Shown: positions 21,278 to 30,421 of the stretch, piece after piece | Layout: the number at the start of each line of letters is the position of its first letter | Position numbering within the stretch: the stretch's first letter is position 1 | Source of the DNA: Haliangium sp050303215 | GTDB lineage: Bacteria > Myxococcota_A > Polyangia > Haliangiales > Haliangiaceae | Reading direction: 5' to 3' | NCBI RefSeq assembly: GCF_050303215.1 | Contig: NZ_JBNLBH010000080.1 | Span: 15,300-79,299, forward strand | Length of the DNA: 64,000 bases | The notes under the pieces: generated by a model | Told to the model about the DNA's origin: nothing | The model's database searches: none | The model's input: the letters and a program-made list of their open reading frames with translations, nothing else | Position numbers and translations under genes: made by a program

Positions 21278-23779
21278 ATGGAGTCCTCTCGCCCGCCCGC
21301 CGTCTCGCTCACCTGGACCCACTTTGCCCGCTCGCGCCTGCTCGTGTGCGGGGTTTGCCTGGTAGCCGCGGGCGCGATCTTCTTCGTGGCCGCCAACTGG
21401 AGCCGGCTGGCCCCGCTCACCCGCATGGGCCTGTGCGCCGGGGCCATGAGCGCGGCCCTCGTGGCCGGCGGCTGGCTGGGCCTGTCGAGCTTGGCCGGAC
21501 GCGTGTCCGTGCTTCTCGCCGGGCTGCTGTTCGGGCCCCTCGTCGCCATCTACGGCCAGACCTACCAGACCGGCGCCGACGCCTGGGAGCTGTTCGCGCT
21601 GTGGGCGGTGGTGCTCACCGGCCACCTGGCCCTGACCCGCTTCGTGGTCACCGGGGCGGTGTGGCTGCTCATGGTCCACGCCGCGGTGTTTCTGTGGGGC
21701 GACCAGACCCTCACCGGCGACCTCGTCACCGGCGGCCAGGCCCTGGCCCTCACCGCTCTGGCCGGCTTCGACGTCGCCCTCGCGGTCGCTGCCACCCGCT
21801 TCCTGCCCGGGCGCGACGGCGCCCTGCTGGTGCGCGCAGCCGCCTCCGTGGCCGCCTTCCTGGTCACGGCCGTGGCCATCTCTGTGCTCGCGCGCTTCGA
21901 GATCGAGGCCGCCCAGGTCCCGGCCATGCTGCTCATGGGCGCGGGCTGGGCCGTGCTGTGGGCCCGCTATCGCGAGCGGCATCCCGACCTGTACATGCTG
22001 TTCGTGCTGGCCTGCTCGGTGCTCACCGCGGTCGGCACCGCGCTGGGCTACTTGGTGTTCGAGGTGTTCGAACTCGACGACTTCGGGCTGTGGGTCATGG
22101 GCGCCCTAGTCTGCGCCGAGGTCTGGCTGCTGGCCCGCTGGCTGCTGTACTGGCGCTTTCGCCACCACCCGGCCGACGAGGCCGCTGCCGCGACCGCCGC
22201 GGCGGAGCCACCCGCGGCCGCCGCGCCCGAGACCCCGGACGGACGTCCGGCCCCGGCGCGCAGCGAGCTCGACGACGCGCCCTGGTTCATGCGCGCGTTC
22301 GTGGCCGTCGGCACCTGGGTCGGCGCCCTCTTGGTCGGGGCCGCCCTGGTCGCGGCCGAGGTGTACGAAGTGGTGCCCGTGGGCATCTTGCTTGGCCTGG
22401 CCCTACTCGTGGCCGCCGGGTGGATCGGCCGGCGCTGGGCCGGGTCCCTGCTCGGCGGCCAGCTCGCGTGGGTGTTCGTGGCCGGCGGGCAGATGTTGAT
22501 CGTGGCGGTCGTGTTCGAGGTCAGGGCCGGCGAGGAGGTCGCGGCCGTGGTCGCGGTCGTCTTGCAGCTCGGGTGCAGCGCCTGGATCACGATTCGGTCG
22601 CTGCGGGCCGCGTGCATGGGGGCCGCGGTGGTGGCGCTGTCGCTGCTGGCACTGGCCCTGGATCAGCCCTGGTTGCAGGAGCTGTTGCTGGCCGCCGTGG
22701 CGGTGGTGGTGGCGGCGCTGTGGGTGTTCGCGGACCGCCTGCAGCGCGGTCGGCTGCGGGCGCCGTGGGCCGCCGCGATCTACGCGCTGCCGATCGGGCT
22801 GTGCTTCCCGCTGGTCGTGCTCCTGCTCTTGGGCGAGAAGAACGCCGACGTCGGCGCCACTCCCTGGCTCGCCGACCTGGCCCTGGCCGGGGTCGCGCTG
22901 GCGGTGATTCGGGTGGCCGCGCGCGAGGCCGACGCACGCTCCCAGCGCGGCCCCATCGCGGCCATGCTCGGCGCCTTGGCCCTGGCCGCGGCCACCTATC
23001 CCGCGCCCGGGGTCGTGTTCGGGGCCATCCTCGTCGCCCTGTCTCACCTCCGCCGTCGCCGCGCCCTGGAGGTGATCGGTTTCATCCTGCTGGGCGGCTT
23101 CATCTCCGGCTTCTACTACCAGCTCAGCCTCGGTCTGCTGCTCAAGTCGGTGAGCGTCCTGGGCGCCGGGGTCGTGCTCCTCCTCGGTGTGGCCGCCCTC
23201 GACTGGGCGTCCTCGGATCGCCTCACCCGGGCTCGCCTCATCGATGTCGGCGCCCGCCGTCGCGATCTCGGCCGCGCGGCCGTGCTCATGTTCGTGTGCC
23301 TGGCCATCCCCGCCGGCCTGGTGGTGCACAAGGAGCGCATCCTGGCCGCCGGCCGGCTGGTCTACCTCGACCTGCGCCCACGCGACCCGCGCTCGCTCAT
23401 GCAGGGCGACTACATGGTGTTGCGCTACGCGCTCGAGGACCAGGTCCTGGACAGCCGCCCCGAGCCCGGCCCCGGGGTCTTGATCGTCAGCCTGGACCAA
23501 CACGGCGTGGGCCGCTTCGCCCACCTGGACGACGGTACCCCGCCGGCGTCCGACCAGATCCCGCTGCGCTTCCGATACATCCCCGGGGGCTCGATCGAGG
23601 TCCGGGTCGGGGCCGAGAGCTACTTCTTCGAGGAGGGCACGGCCGACCGCTACCAGGCCGCTCGCTACGGCGTCCTGGCCGTGGACGGCCGCGGCCGTTC
23701 GGTGCTGGTCGGTCTGGCTGACGCCGACCGCCAGCCCCTGGGGCCGGTGAGGACGGACCGGGTCGCGACCCCCGAATAG
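21278..23779 (+). CDS. DUF2157 membrane protein fused to a GDYXXLXY domain
   Basis: Polytopic inner-membrane protein of 833 residues. The N-terminus matches the DUF2157 pattern (hydrophobic helix then AANWSRLAPLTRM). About 20 hydrophobic segments follow, broken by an Ala/Pro linker near residues 305-330, and the C-terminal soluble part carries the GDYMVLRY signature starting at Gly710. These pieces usually occur as separate adjacent genes (DUF2157, DUF4401 and GDYXXLXY proteins), so this is a natural fusion. Function of the family is unknown. It converges with the TPR-zincin gene, with the two stops 12 bp apart. Confidence 0.85.
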   Translation: MESSRPPAVSLTWTHFARSRLLVCGVCLVAAGAIFFVAANWSRLAPLTRMGLCAGAMSAALVAGGWLGLSSLAGRVSVLLAGLLFGPLVAIYGQTYQTGADAWELFALWAVVLTGHLALTRFVVTGAVWLLMVHAAVFLWGDQTLTGDLVTGGQALALTALAGFDVALAVAATRFLPGRDGALLVRAAASVAAFLVTAVAISVLARFEIEAAQVPAMLLMGAGWAVLWARYRERHPDLYMLFVLACSVLTAVGTALGYLVFEVFELDDFGLWVMGALVCAEVWLLARWLLYWRFRHHPADEAAAATAAAEPPAAAAPETPDGRPAPARSELDDAPWFMRAFVAVGTWVGALLVGAALVAAEVYEVVPVGILLGLALLVAAGWIGRRWAGSLLGGQLAWVFVAGGQMLIVAVVFEVRAGEEVAAVVAVVLQLGCSAWITIRSLRAACMGAAVVALSLLALALDQPWLQELLLAAVAVVVAALWVFADRLQRGRLRAPWAAAIYALPIGLCFPLVVLLLLGEKNADVGATPWLADLALAGVALAVIRVAAREADARSQRGPIAAMLGALALAAATYPAPGVVFGAILVALSHLRRRRALEVIGFILLGGFISGFYYQLSLGLLLKSVSVLGAGVVLLLGVAALDWASSDRLTRARLIDVGARRRDLGRAAVLMFVCLAIPAGLVVHKERILAAGRLVYLDLRPRDPRSLMQGDYMVLRYALEDQVLDSRPEPGPGVLIVSLDQHGVGRFAHLDDGTPPASDQIPLRFRYIPGGSIEVRVGAESYFFEEGTADRYQAARYGVLAVDGRGRSVLVGLADADRQPLGPVRTDRVATPE

Positions 23780-23791
23780 CGCCGCGGCGCT
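23778..23791. terminator. Perfect palindrome between convergent stops, possible terminator
   Basis: A 14-bp perfect palindrome (AGCGCC-GC-GGCGCT) overlaps both the TAG of the upstream gene and the first base of the downstream stop. No T-run. Its placement between convergent genes is the only support for a terminator. Confidence 0.3.
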
Positions 23792-24855
23792 CAGCCCAGG
23801 CCGAGTTCGTGCAGCTCGTCGTCGTCGAGGCCGAAGAAGTGCGCGGTCTCGTGCAACACGGTGATTCGGATCTCGTCTGCGAGCTGCTCCGAGGTGTGGC
23901 ACACCCGCTCCAGGTTGCGCTGGAACAGGTGGATGACGTCCAGGTGCGGGGCCTGTCCGCCGGCCGTGGACTTGTCGGGCAGGGGCACGCCCGAGAACAG
24001 GCCCAACAGGCGTGGGTCGATGCCCTCGCGCACCAGCGCCTCATCGGGCACCGAGTCGATCAGGATGGGCACGTTGGCCAGCAGCGCCCGCGGTCGCTCG
24101 GGGATCTCGGCCAGGGCCGCCTCGGCCACCCGCTCGAACTCTTCGGGGTCGAGGTGATGGGGCTCATCCGGTGCTTCCAGGTCGAGCTCCCGGGTCCGCA
24201 GCCAGGCGTGCACCGCGGCCGCGTGGTCGCCGCGCTCCAGGTACAGCGAGCCCAGCCCGTGGTAGGCGTCGGCCCAGGTGTCGTCGAGCGCTACGCAGGA
24301 CTGATAGGCCCCCTCGGCCGCGGCCAGGTCGCCCAGGACCAGGTACAGATCACCGGCGCGGGCCCACGACGCCGGGTCTTCGATGGCGCAGCCGTCGAGC
24401 TCGGACAGGAGCGCGCGGGCCTCGCCCGCGTTGTCCTCGCCGTCGCCGAGCACGATCAGGGCCTCGACCTTGAGCAGCACCGCCTGGACCAGATCCTCGT
24501 CGAACTCGGCCACGTCCAGGGCGGCGTCACACAGCGCGATGGCGGTCTCGGCGTCGTCGAGCCCGCCCAAGGCCGCCTCGGCGCCCCAGAGCAGGTAGCG
24601 AGGGTCATCCGGGACCAGCGCGTGGGCCTTGCGAAACCCCTCCAGGGCCGTCTTGGCATCACCGCCGAGATCCGCGAGCAGCGCCCCCAGCGCGCACAGC
24701 TCGGCGTCGTCGGCGTCCAGGTCGTGCTCGCCCCGCTTGCGGGCGTCCTCGAGCCATCGTCGGGCCCGGTCTACGGTCGCCTGGGCGTCGTCGAAGTCCT
24801 CCTGCTCCATGCAGTCCCAGGCGTGCTTGATGTCGTCGGCGAGCTGGCTGTCCAC
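23791..24855 (-). CDS. TPR protein with C-terminal zincin (HExxH) metallopeptidase domain
   Basis: A 354-residue protein. Residues 1-240 are TPR-like helical pairs (for example DDAQATVDRARRWLEDA and the later SWARAGDLYLVLGDLAAAEG block). The C-terminal 115 residues match the small bacterial zincin family (PF06262-like) and end with VLHETAHFFGLDDDELHELG, giving metal ligands His335 and His339 and catalytic Glu336. No signal peptide, so cytoplasmic. GTG 24855 is chosen because it begins the conserved region; the frame continues upstream without similarity. This family is usually a stand-alone domain of about 120 residues, so the TPR fusion may select the target. Confidence 0.85.
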   Translation of the reverse strand: MDSQLADDIKHAWDCMEQEDFDDAQATVDRARRWLEDARKRGEHDLDADDAELCALGALLADLGGDAKTALEGFRKAHALVPDDPRYLLWGAEAALGGLDDAETAIALCDAALDVAEFDEDLVQAVLLKVEALIVLGDGEDNAGEARALLSELDGCAIEDPASWARAGDLYLVLGDLAAAEGAYQSCVALDDTWADAYHGLGSLYLERGDHAAAVHAWLRTRELDLEAPDEPHHLDPEEFERVAEAALAEIPERPRALLANVPILIDSVPDEALVREGIDPRLLGLFSGVPLPDKSTAGGQAPHLDVIHLFQRNLERVCHTSEQLADEIRITVLHETAHFFGLDDDELHELGLG

Positions 24856-24956
24856 CCTATCAGCATAGCGCCATGTCGGCCCTGGGACTCCGGCAATGCG
24901 GTCGATTCGACGCTTCGATTCAGCGCGGCCCGGACCGGATGCGTCGCCCTGCCTGC

Positions 24957-25727
24957 TCAGCGCTGGGTCGGGGATGCGGGCAACGACAGCGACTGGCTCT
25001 GTTGCGCCAGCCACGCCGGCAGGGCATGCTCGCCGTCGCCGCAGCGGCATCGCTCGGGTGCGTCGGCGGGTACGACGCTGAAGCGGATGAGCACCTTGAC
25101 GGCGATGTCAACCTGCCTCTGTAGGTTGCGGGCTTTGTCGAGTGCAGATTTCGCTTGCGCCGGGTCGCGAGTCGAACGGGCCTCCCGATGCCAAGCCGCG
25201 ATGATGTCCGGGAACTCCTCGACCGCCGAGCGGTAAATCGGGAGGGACTCTCGCCGCCATTGCCGGCGAGTCACCTTCTTCTCGTCATCGAGCGCGTAGG
25301 TTTTCCAGGTGTAGGCAGCGTCGGCGTCGCCGGGCTTGGGACACAGGAACTTCTCGTTCCGCCAGACGAAGTGCGCGGCCCATGCAGCGCGGGTTGGATC
25401 GAGCAGGGTTCGTCCGTCTGCATCGGTGCTGGGCTTGCGACCTCGGCTGGAGTTGCAGAATCGGCAGGCCAAGAAAGCGTTGTCATAGTCATGCTGCCGT
25501 TCCGGGTTGGTCTCACGGCGGGCCAGGTGCTCGACGTTCAGCATTCCTTCACGGGTTGCTCCGTGCTCCGAGAGATCCGCCTCGTGCAGCAGGCAGAACG
25601 GACACGTGAAGCCAAAGTCCCACCGCAGACACGCCATGAAGGTCGTCCATCGCCCGGCGGGGCGATGGCGGCGTTGTTGCGGCTGGCCGGGGAGTTCGGT
25701 TCGGGTAGGAACGAGTTGGACGTTCAC
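24957..25727 (-). CDS. HNH endonuclease (McrA-like, four-Cys zinc type)
   Basis: A 256-residue protein with an N-terminal HNH nuclease. The zinc knuckles are Cys42/Cys45 (TCPFC) and Cys88/Cys91 (CRFCNSSRGRK). The HNH core is N64-V-E-H67, then Asn83 and Asn92, all in place for a beta-beta-alpha metal nuclease. The C-terminal 120 residues are helical, basic and not recognised. Third gene of a tightly coupled operon: its GTG overlaps the preceding stop (GTGA). The DNA of this operon is visibly less GC-rich than its neighbours, which suggests transfer. A defence or mobile-element role is likely but not shown. Confidence 0.85.
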   Translation of the reverse strand: MNVQLVPTRTELPGQPQQRRHRPAGRWTTFMACLRWDFGFTCPFCLLHEADLSEHGATREGMLNVEHLARRETNPERQHDYDNAFLACRFCNSSRGRKPSTDADGRTLLDPTRAAWAAHFVWRNEKFLCPKPGDADAAYTWKTYALDDEKKVTRRQWRRESLPIYRSAVEEFPDIIAAWHREARSTRDPAQAKSALDKARNLQRQVDIAVKVLIRFSVVPADAPERCRCGDGEHALPAWLAQQSQSLSLPASPTQR

Positions 25728-26404
25728 GAGTCGGGACGATCGTTGCGTGCTTCTTCCAGGAGTCGGAGCATCTCGTGCGGCGGGATTTCGACTGACTCGT
25801 CGAGTTCGCGTCGGAGCTCCTCATAGGCGGCTTCGTGCCGCGCCTCCAGTCGATCCCATGCCTCGTCGATGCGCTGCTCCAACTCAGGATCGATGTTGTG
25901 GAGGGGACGCTGGGCCAACAGCTCACTGAGGGCCTCGTAGGCTTGGTCCAGCGCGTTGTTCGCAGAGGCGACTCTAGGCTCGTCTCGACTGGGCGTTGCG
26001 ACGTGCTCGTTGGTAGACGCCGCTTCACGAAGTACGGTGACCTCGACGTGCGGTATGGAGCCGCTTTGCGGAGCTGCCGTGTTCTCCTCGTGTGAGCGCC
26101 AGTACGAGGCCAGCTTGGGCAGAATGTCAGCGAGTGCCTTCTTGTCAGCCAGCTCCTTGACGATCTGCAGCACCAGAACGTAGACCTCGTCCGAGGAAAG
26201 CTCACTCCGTGATGCCGAAAGGCCGCCTCGGCGCGATGGCACCCGCCCGGAAAGACTCGGCAGGATAGGATTGGTCCAGGAGCCTACAACTCGGCGGCCG
26301 TCGATGGTCTCCCATTGTGTCCTCTCGGAGCGTTGTGCGCTCGGGCGTGCAGGAGAGCAATCGCCGGGCGACGAATGGTCGAGGAGATGGCGACGGTCAA
26401 GCAT
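25724..26404 (-). CDS. Hypothetical protein, middle gene of the HNH operon
   Basis: A 226-residue protein of unknown family. The first 60 residues are polar and probably disordered. Around residues 70-100 is a helix-rich segment (YVLVLQIVKELADKKALADI), and the C-terminal 80 residues are strongly charged and helical (EQRIDEAWDRLEARHEAAYE), likely a coiled coil. Its ATG lies inside the upstream gene (8-bp overlap) and its stop overlaps the HNH start (4 bp). It could be a scaffold joining the first protein to the nuclease. Confidence 0.7.
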   Translation of the reverse strand: MLDRRHLLDHSSPGDCSPARPSAQRSERTQWETIDGRRVVGSWTNPILPSLSGRVPSRRGGLSASRSELSSDEVYVLVLQIVKELADKKALADILPKLASYWRSHEENTAAPQSGSIPHVEVTVLREAASTNEHVATPSRDEPRVASANNALDQAYEALSELLAQRPLHNIDPELEQRIDEAWDRLEARHEAAYEELRRELDESVEIPPHEMLRLLEEARNDRPDS

Positions 26405-27146
26405 TGGTCCCTCGAAGGTCGTCCTCCAGTGGCGACGAATTGTAGACCCGATCCAGGTGTGATTTTAGCTCGGTGAGTTCCTCGATGAGACGTTCGAGGC
26501 CCTTGCGTCCGAGAGCAAAGGTTAGCGTCTTGTGCTCATGCTGTCCATGCACATCAGCGATGGTGTCTAGCGTAGCCAACGCATACGGGAACGCCGGAGT
26601 GCGGTTGTGACCGCGCTCTGCGGCCTTGAGAACGACTTCCCAGTCAATCGATGCGTACCTGGGTACCTTGCCGCAGTGCTTCAGGTAGAAGCGTTCCCTC
26701 ACGTCCTCGGTCAATATGAGGCGACGCACCGCATCATGCTTGGGGGCGTTGTCCGCCGACGCTTGAACCCCAGTCAAGACCGCCCAGATAACGTCTGTCG
26801 TTTCGCGCGGAAGAGCGGGGTAGCGCTCCTGCAGTGCTACGAGGGCATCGACCTCACTCTGAGTCGCGGGGGCTTCGGAGACTCTGACCAGACGAGCGGG
26901 GATGGATTCGTCAAACGACCACCCTGCTTCGTGAAGCTGCTCCAGGGCCTCGACGAACTCGTTCGCTGGGACCTCCGCGTCGAAGGTGGTGGCCGGCGTG
27001 GTCTGTTCGATGGCCGCGAGGAGGGCCTCCCCGAGTTGCTGCACCAACCTCTGCTTGTCGGCGGCCTCGGAGCGGGGTTGGTCAGGCATTTCAGCCCGAG
27101 ACTGGGGCGCATCCACTGAGGGCGTCTGTTCGTCGTTGGCCACCAT
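26397..27146 (-). CDS. Hypothetical protein, first gene of the HNH operon
   Basis: A 249-residue protein without a recognised family. A polar N-terminal 30 residues is followed by a helical body. The C-terminal stretch, with beta strands around IADVHGQHEHKTLTFALG and then the helix KGLERLIEELTELKSHLDRV, recalls the beta-plus-helix layout of COMM-type interaction domains; this resemblance is weak. It is a likely sensor or adaptor for the downstream coiled-coil protein and HNH nuclease, to which it is coupled by an 8-bp overlap. Confidence 0.7.
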   Translation of the reverse strand: MVANDEQTPSVDAPQSRAEMPDQPRSEAADKQRLVQQLGEALLAAIEQTTPATTFDAEVPANEFVEALEQLHEAGWSFDESIPARLVRVSEAPATQSEVDALVALQERYPALPRETTDVIWAVLTGVQASADNAPKHDAVRRLILTEDVRERFYLKHCGKVPRYASIDWEVVLKAAERGHNRTPAFPYALATLDTIADVHGQHEHKTLTFALGRKGLERLIEELTELKSHLDRVYNSSPLEDDLRGTNA

Positions 27147-27301
27147 CGATCTCCAGGGTCAAGTCGCACTCGTGCCGAGAGTGTGTCATCGGGTTCCGCC
27201 CGCGTCCATTCCTGCGCGTGTGCACCTGTATGTTCGCGGGCGCTCGTTACGAGCGGTCGCGGGAGAAGGGACCGGCGACAGGCGGCGGACTCACCAGCCA
27301 A

Positions 27302-28384
27302 CTAGCGGCCGTCCGAGATGACGATCTCGACCCGGCGGTTGTTGGCCCGGCCCTCAGCGGTGTCGTTGTCGGCGATGGGGACCTCTTCGCCCTTGCCCTC
27401 GGCCGAGATCTGCTTGCGGGGCACGCCCTCGGAGATGAGGAAGCGCCGCACCGCCTCGGCCCGCTTGCGCGACAGGCGCTGGTTGCTGCGGCTCGAGCCG
27501 CGGGAGTCGGTGTGGCCTTCGACCACGATGCGCTTGTCCTCGTCCACGTCGCGCAGGGCCCGGGCCACGTCCGCGAGCTGCTCACGGGCCACCGGCAGGA
27601 GCTCAGTCTTGCCGGAGCGGAACAGCACCGCGCCCGAGAGCGTGAGCACCGTGCCGCGCTTCTCCTCCTTGACCTGTGCGATCTGCTCCAAGCTGGCCAG
27701 GGCCGCCTTGTAGCGCTTCTCGGCGGCCGCGCGCGCGGCCCGCTCGGCGGCCAGCGCCTTGTCGCGCTGGGCCAGGGTTTGGTCGCGCTCGGCCAGGGAC
27801 TTGTCGCGCTGCTCCAGCTCACGGGTCCGGGCGGCCAGCTCTTGCTCGCGCCGGGCCAGCTCGCGCTCGCGGTCGATGAGCTGCTTCTCGCGCTCGGTGA
27901 GCTGCCCGTAGGTGTCCTCGAGTCGGTCGCTGGTGCGATCGAGGGCGCCCACGGCCTCCTCGTGGCGCGCCTCCAGCTCGCGCTCATAGGCCTCGCGGGC
28001 CTCGGCCTTGGCCCGCTCGGCGGCCAGGATGCGGGCGTAGACCTGCGACAGCCTGGCCTTTCGCTCGGCCACGTAGGCGAGCGTGCGGGCCTCGGTCGAG
28101 CCGGCCTCGTCGTTCTCGGCCCGCTCGGCCGCGGTCAGGGCCTGCTCGGCCGTGAGCAGGCGGTCGGGCACCAGCTTCTTGGCCTTGCTGTTGGCGGCCT
28201 CTTCGTAGGCCTTGCGGGCGTTGACCAGCTCCGGGGTGGGCCCGGTCGAGCCGCAGGCGGCGACCAGGACCAGCGCGAGCGCGCCCAGCCAGAGCAGGGC
28301 GGCGCGGGCGTGTGGTCGCACCGGGCTGGAGGCGGACGAAGGGACGAGCACGGCGGGCGTCCTCGGGGTCATCGGCGATGGCAT
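27302..28384 (-). CDS. OmpA-family peptidoglycan-binding lipoprotein with coiled coil
   Basis: A 360-residue outer-membrane lipoprotein. The signal segment (ALLWLGALALVLVAAC) places the lipid-bearing Cys at about residue 44. Residues 60-235 form a long charged coiled coil with many EREL/ARRE repeats. The C-terminal OmpA domain follows (VLFRSGKTELL, VVEGHTDSRG, then NRRVEIVI), which binds peptidoglycan through the conserved Asp and Arg in these motifs. ATG 28384 begins the signal sequence. It starts 5 bp after the DUF4398 lipoprotein gene, so the two form an operon that tethers the outer membrane to the wall. Confidence 0.92.
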   Translation of the reverse strand: MPSPMTPRTPAVLVPSSASSPVRPHARAALLWLGALALVLVAACGSTGPTPELVNARKAYEEAANSKAKKLVPDRLLTAEQALTAAERAENDEAGSTEARTLAYVAERKARLSQVYARILAAERAKAEAREAYERELEARHEEAVGALDRTSDRLEDTYGQLTEREKQLIDRERELARREQELAARTRELEQRDKSLAERDQTLAQRDKALAAERAARAAAEKRYKAALASLEQIAQVKEEKRGTVLTLSGAVLFRSGKTELLPVAREQLADVARALRDVDEDKRIVVEGHTDSRGSSRSNQRLSRKRAEAVRRFLISEGVPRKQISAEGKGEEVPIADNDTAEGRANNRRVEIVISDGR

Positions 28385-28389
28385 GGGCA

Positions 28390-28758
28390 CTACTCCTCGC
28401 GCGCGCGCAGGCGTTCGAGCTTCTCCTTGGCGGCCTTGGCCTCGGCCCGCACCTCGGCCTCCTTGGCCAGGGCGAAGGCCAGGTCGGCGTCGGCCTCGGC
28501 GCGGTCGAGCACCAGCTTGGCGCGCTCGTACTCGTCGTCGGCCATGAGCCGGTCGGCCTCGGCGATCTGATCGCGCGCCATCTTCAGGTGCAGGGCCGCT
28601 TGCGGGGTTTCTTCGGCCCCGATGGCCTCGGCCGCGCTGATGGTCGCAGCGGTGTCGGTGTACTGCTGGGCGGGGCGCGGGGCCCCACCGCACGCGCCGC
28701 AGGCGCCGCTCAGGACGGCGGCGAGGGCAAGGGCGCGGGCGATCTGAGTCCATCGCAT
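28390..28758 (-). CDS. DUF4398-type lipoprotein
   Basis: A 122-residue small lipoprotein. The signal (MRWTQIARALALAAVLSGAC) ends in a lipobox, and the mature helical part, with the AAEAIGAEETPQAALHLKMA pattern, is typical of DUF4398. Members are commonly encoded next to OmpA-like proteins, as here with a 5-bp gap. ATG 28758 is used; the open frame extends upstream but without a signal sequence. Likely role in the envelope, helping the neighbouring OmpA protein. Confidence 0.85.
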   Translation of the reverse strand: MRWTQIARALALAAVLSGACGACGGAPRPAQQYTDTAATISAAEAIGAEETPQAALHLKMARDQIAEADRLMADDEYERAKLVLDRAEADADLAFALAKEAEVRAEAKAAKEKLERLRAREE

Positions 28759-29083
28759 GGTCGTCTCCGGGGCCATGGGGGCGGTCGGTGCGCCGGCCGC
28801 GGGTCTGACCGGACAGCGCGGGCCGAGCGAGAGGCGCGATACTAGATCGACCCAGCCCGGGAGACCACCCTGGCTCGTCCTTGGTCCGGCCTCCGTCGGA
28901 CCGTCGCGTGCCCAGGGCGCACCTTCGTGCTCGGCGGTCGCGTGGGGCGGCATCCCGGCCGGCAGGCGCAACCGACATGGCCTGCGGTGGCGCCGCACTG
29001 GCCAGCGCGGTCACGAAGCGGCAAGATCCGCCGATGCCCATACGACACAGCGACGACACCGCGCCGGAGAGGAGCGCACGACG
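28759..29083. other. Divergent intergenic region
   Basis: 325 bp between the DUF4398 lipoprotein gene and the DsbA-like gene, read outward in both directions. It must hold both promoters, but I see no convincing promoter box, operator or RNA. A GGAGAGGAG ribosome-binding site lies just before the rightward gene. Confidence 0.5.
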
Positions 29084-30421
29084 ATGAGCGCGACCGCCCC
29101 GCGTCTGGTCCGCGTGCTCCAGCCCTACGCCGCCATGGCGCTCAGCGGCCCGACCCGCGAGCGCCTGAGCGCGCGCGTGCACGACCTGGCCCGCCGAGTG
29201 CGCGCGCGCCCGCACACCCTGGACGTCTTCGTGGCCCTGGACGACCCCTACTCGTACCTGCTGGCGCAGGCCTTGCCCGCGCTCCGGCGTCGCTTCGACG
29301 TCGAGGTGAGCTGGCACCCGATCGGGGCGCCCGCGGGCGACGACAGCCCCGAGCGCGAGCACCAGCGTCGCTACGCATGCGTGGATGCCGGACGTCTGGC
29401 CGAGCTCTATCAGCTCGACTTCCCGGAGCAGCCGACCCCACTCACGGGCGCGCACGCCGCGCTGGCCACCCGAGCGCTCGCGGCCGCCGTCGCCGAGCGC
29501 GCGCCGGCCGAATACATCGTCGAGCTGTGCGGCGCGTATTGGCGCGGCGACCCTCGAGCCCTCGGTGCAGTGGCGGAGCGGTTGCCGGCGCTCGCCCCGG
29601 CCGAGGCCGACGCGGTCCTCACCAAGGGCCGGCGGGCGCTCGAGCGACGCGGCCACTACGCGCCCGGCACGATCCACTACGGCGGCGCCTGGTACTGGGG
29701 CGTCGATCGCCTCGATCACCTGGAGCGGCACCTCATCGCCGCCGGCGCGGCCCGCAGCGCCGACGTCGGGGTCGAGTTCGATCGCCAGGTGCGCGGGTTC
29801 GCCGGCGGCCCCGCCGGCAGCGCGGCACCCGACCAGCCCATTGTGCTCTACCTGTCGGTGCGCAGCCCCTACTCGTACATCGCGCTCGAGCGCACCAGCG
29901 CGCTCGCGGCTCATTACGGCGCCGCCCTCGACCTGCGCCCGGTCCTGCCCATGGTCATGCGCGGGCTGGCCGTGCCGGTGGCCAAGAAGTTCTACATCTT
30001 GCGCGACGCGGCCCGCGAGGCCCGCAAGCTGGGCATCCCATTGGGGCGAGTGTGCGATCCCGTCGGGCGTGGCACCGAGCGCATCTACGCCCTCTGCGAT
30101 CACGCCGCCGCCCACGGCAAGCACGCCGACTTCCTGCGCAGCGCCGCTCGCGGGGTGTGGGCCGAGGGCATCGACGCGGCCACGGACGCCGGCCTGTCCC
30201 GCCTGGTCGAGCGCGCGGGGCTGTCCTGGGCCGAGGCCCGCCGCCACCTCGACGACGAGAGCTGGCGGGAATGGGCCGAGCGTCACCGCCAAGAGCTGTA
30301 CGCGCTGGGGCTGTGGGGCGTGCCCTGCCTGCGCTACCACGACACCGCGGTGTGGGGCCAGGATCGGCTGTGGGTCATCGAACGCGAGATCCGCGCTCGG
30401 GCGGCCGAGAGCCCGGGCTAG
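29084..30421 (+). CDS. Tandem DsbA-like / 2-hydroxychromene-2-carboxylate isomerase-family protein
   Basis: A 445-residue cytoplasmic protein made of two copies of the DsbA-like (GST-kappa/HCCA isomerase) fold. Copy one begins at TLDVFVALDDPYSYLLAQAL (about residue 45) and copy two at PIVLYLSVRSPYSYIALERT (about 255). The second ends with the family closing pattern GVPCLRYHDTAVWGQDRLW. Both carry the PYSY substrate/glutathione-binding turn and neither has a CXXC redox pair, so oxidoreductase activity is unlikely; a glutathione-dependent isomerase or transferase is more likely. ATG 29084 follows a strong GGAGAGGAG site. It converges with the S9 peptidase. Confidence 0.87.
   Translation: MSATAPRLVRVLQPYAAMALSGPTRERLSARVHDLARRVRARPHTLDVFVALDDPYSYLLAQALPALRRRFDVEVSWHPIGAPAGDDSPEREHQRRYACVDAGRLAELYQLDFPEQPTPLTGAHAALATRALAAAVAERAPAEYIVELCGAYWRGDPRALGAVAERLPALAPAEADAVLTKGRRALERRGHYAPGTIHYGGAWYWGVDRLDHLERHLIAAGAARSADVGVEFDRQVRGFAGGPAGSAAPDQPIVLYLSVRSPYSYIALERTSALAAHYGAALDLRPVLPMVMRGLAVPVAKKFYILRDAAREARKLGIPLGRVCDPVGRGTERIYALCDHAAAHGKHADFLRSAARGVWAEGIDAATDAGLSRLVERAGLSWAEARRHLDDESWREWAERHRQELYALGLWGVPCLRYHDTAVWGQDRLWVIEREIRARAAESPG

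Noticed and set aside
28390..28998. Longer DUF4398 protein beginning at 28998
   Set aside because: The signal peptide with lipobox starts at 28758; the upstream part lacks a fold.
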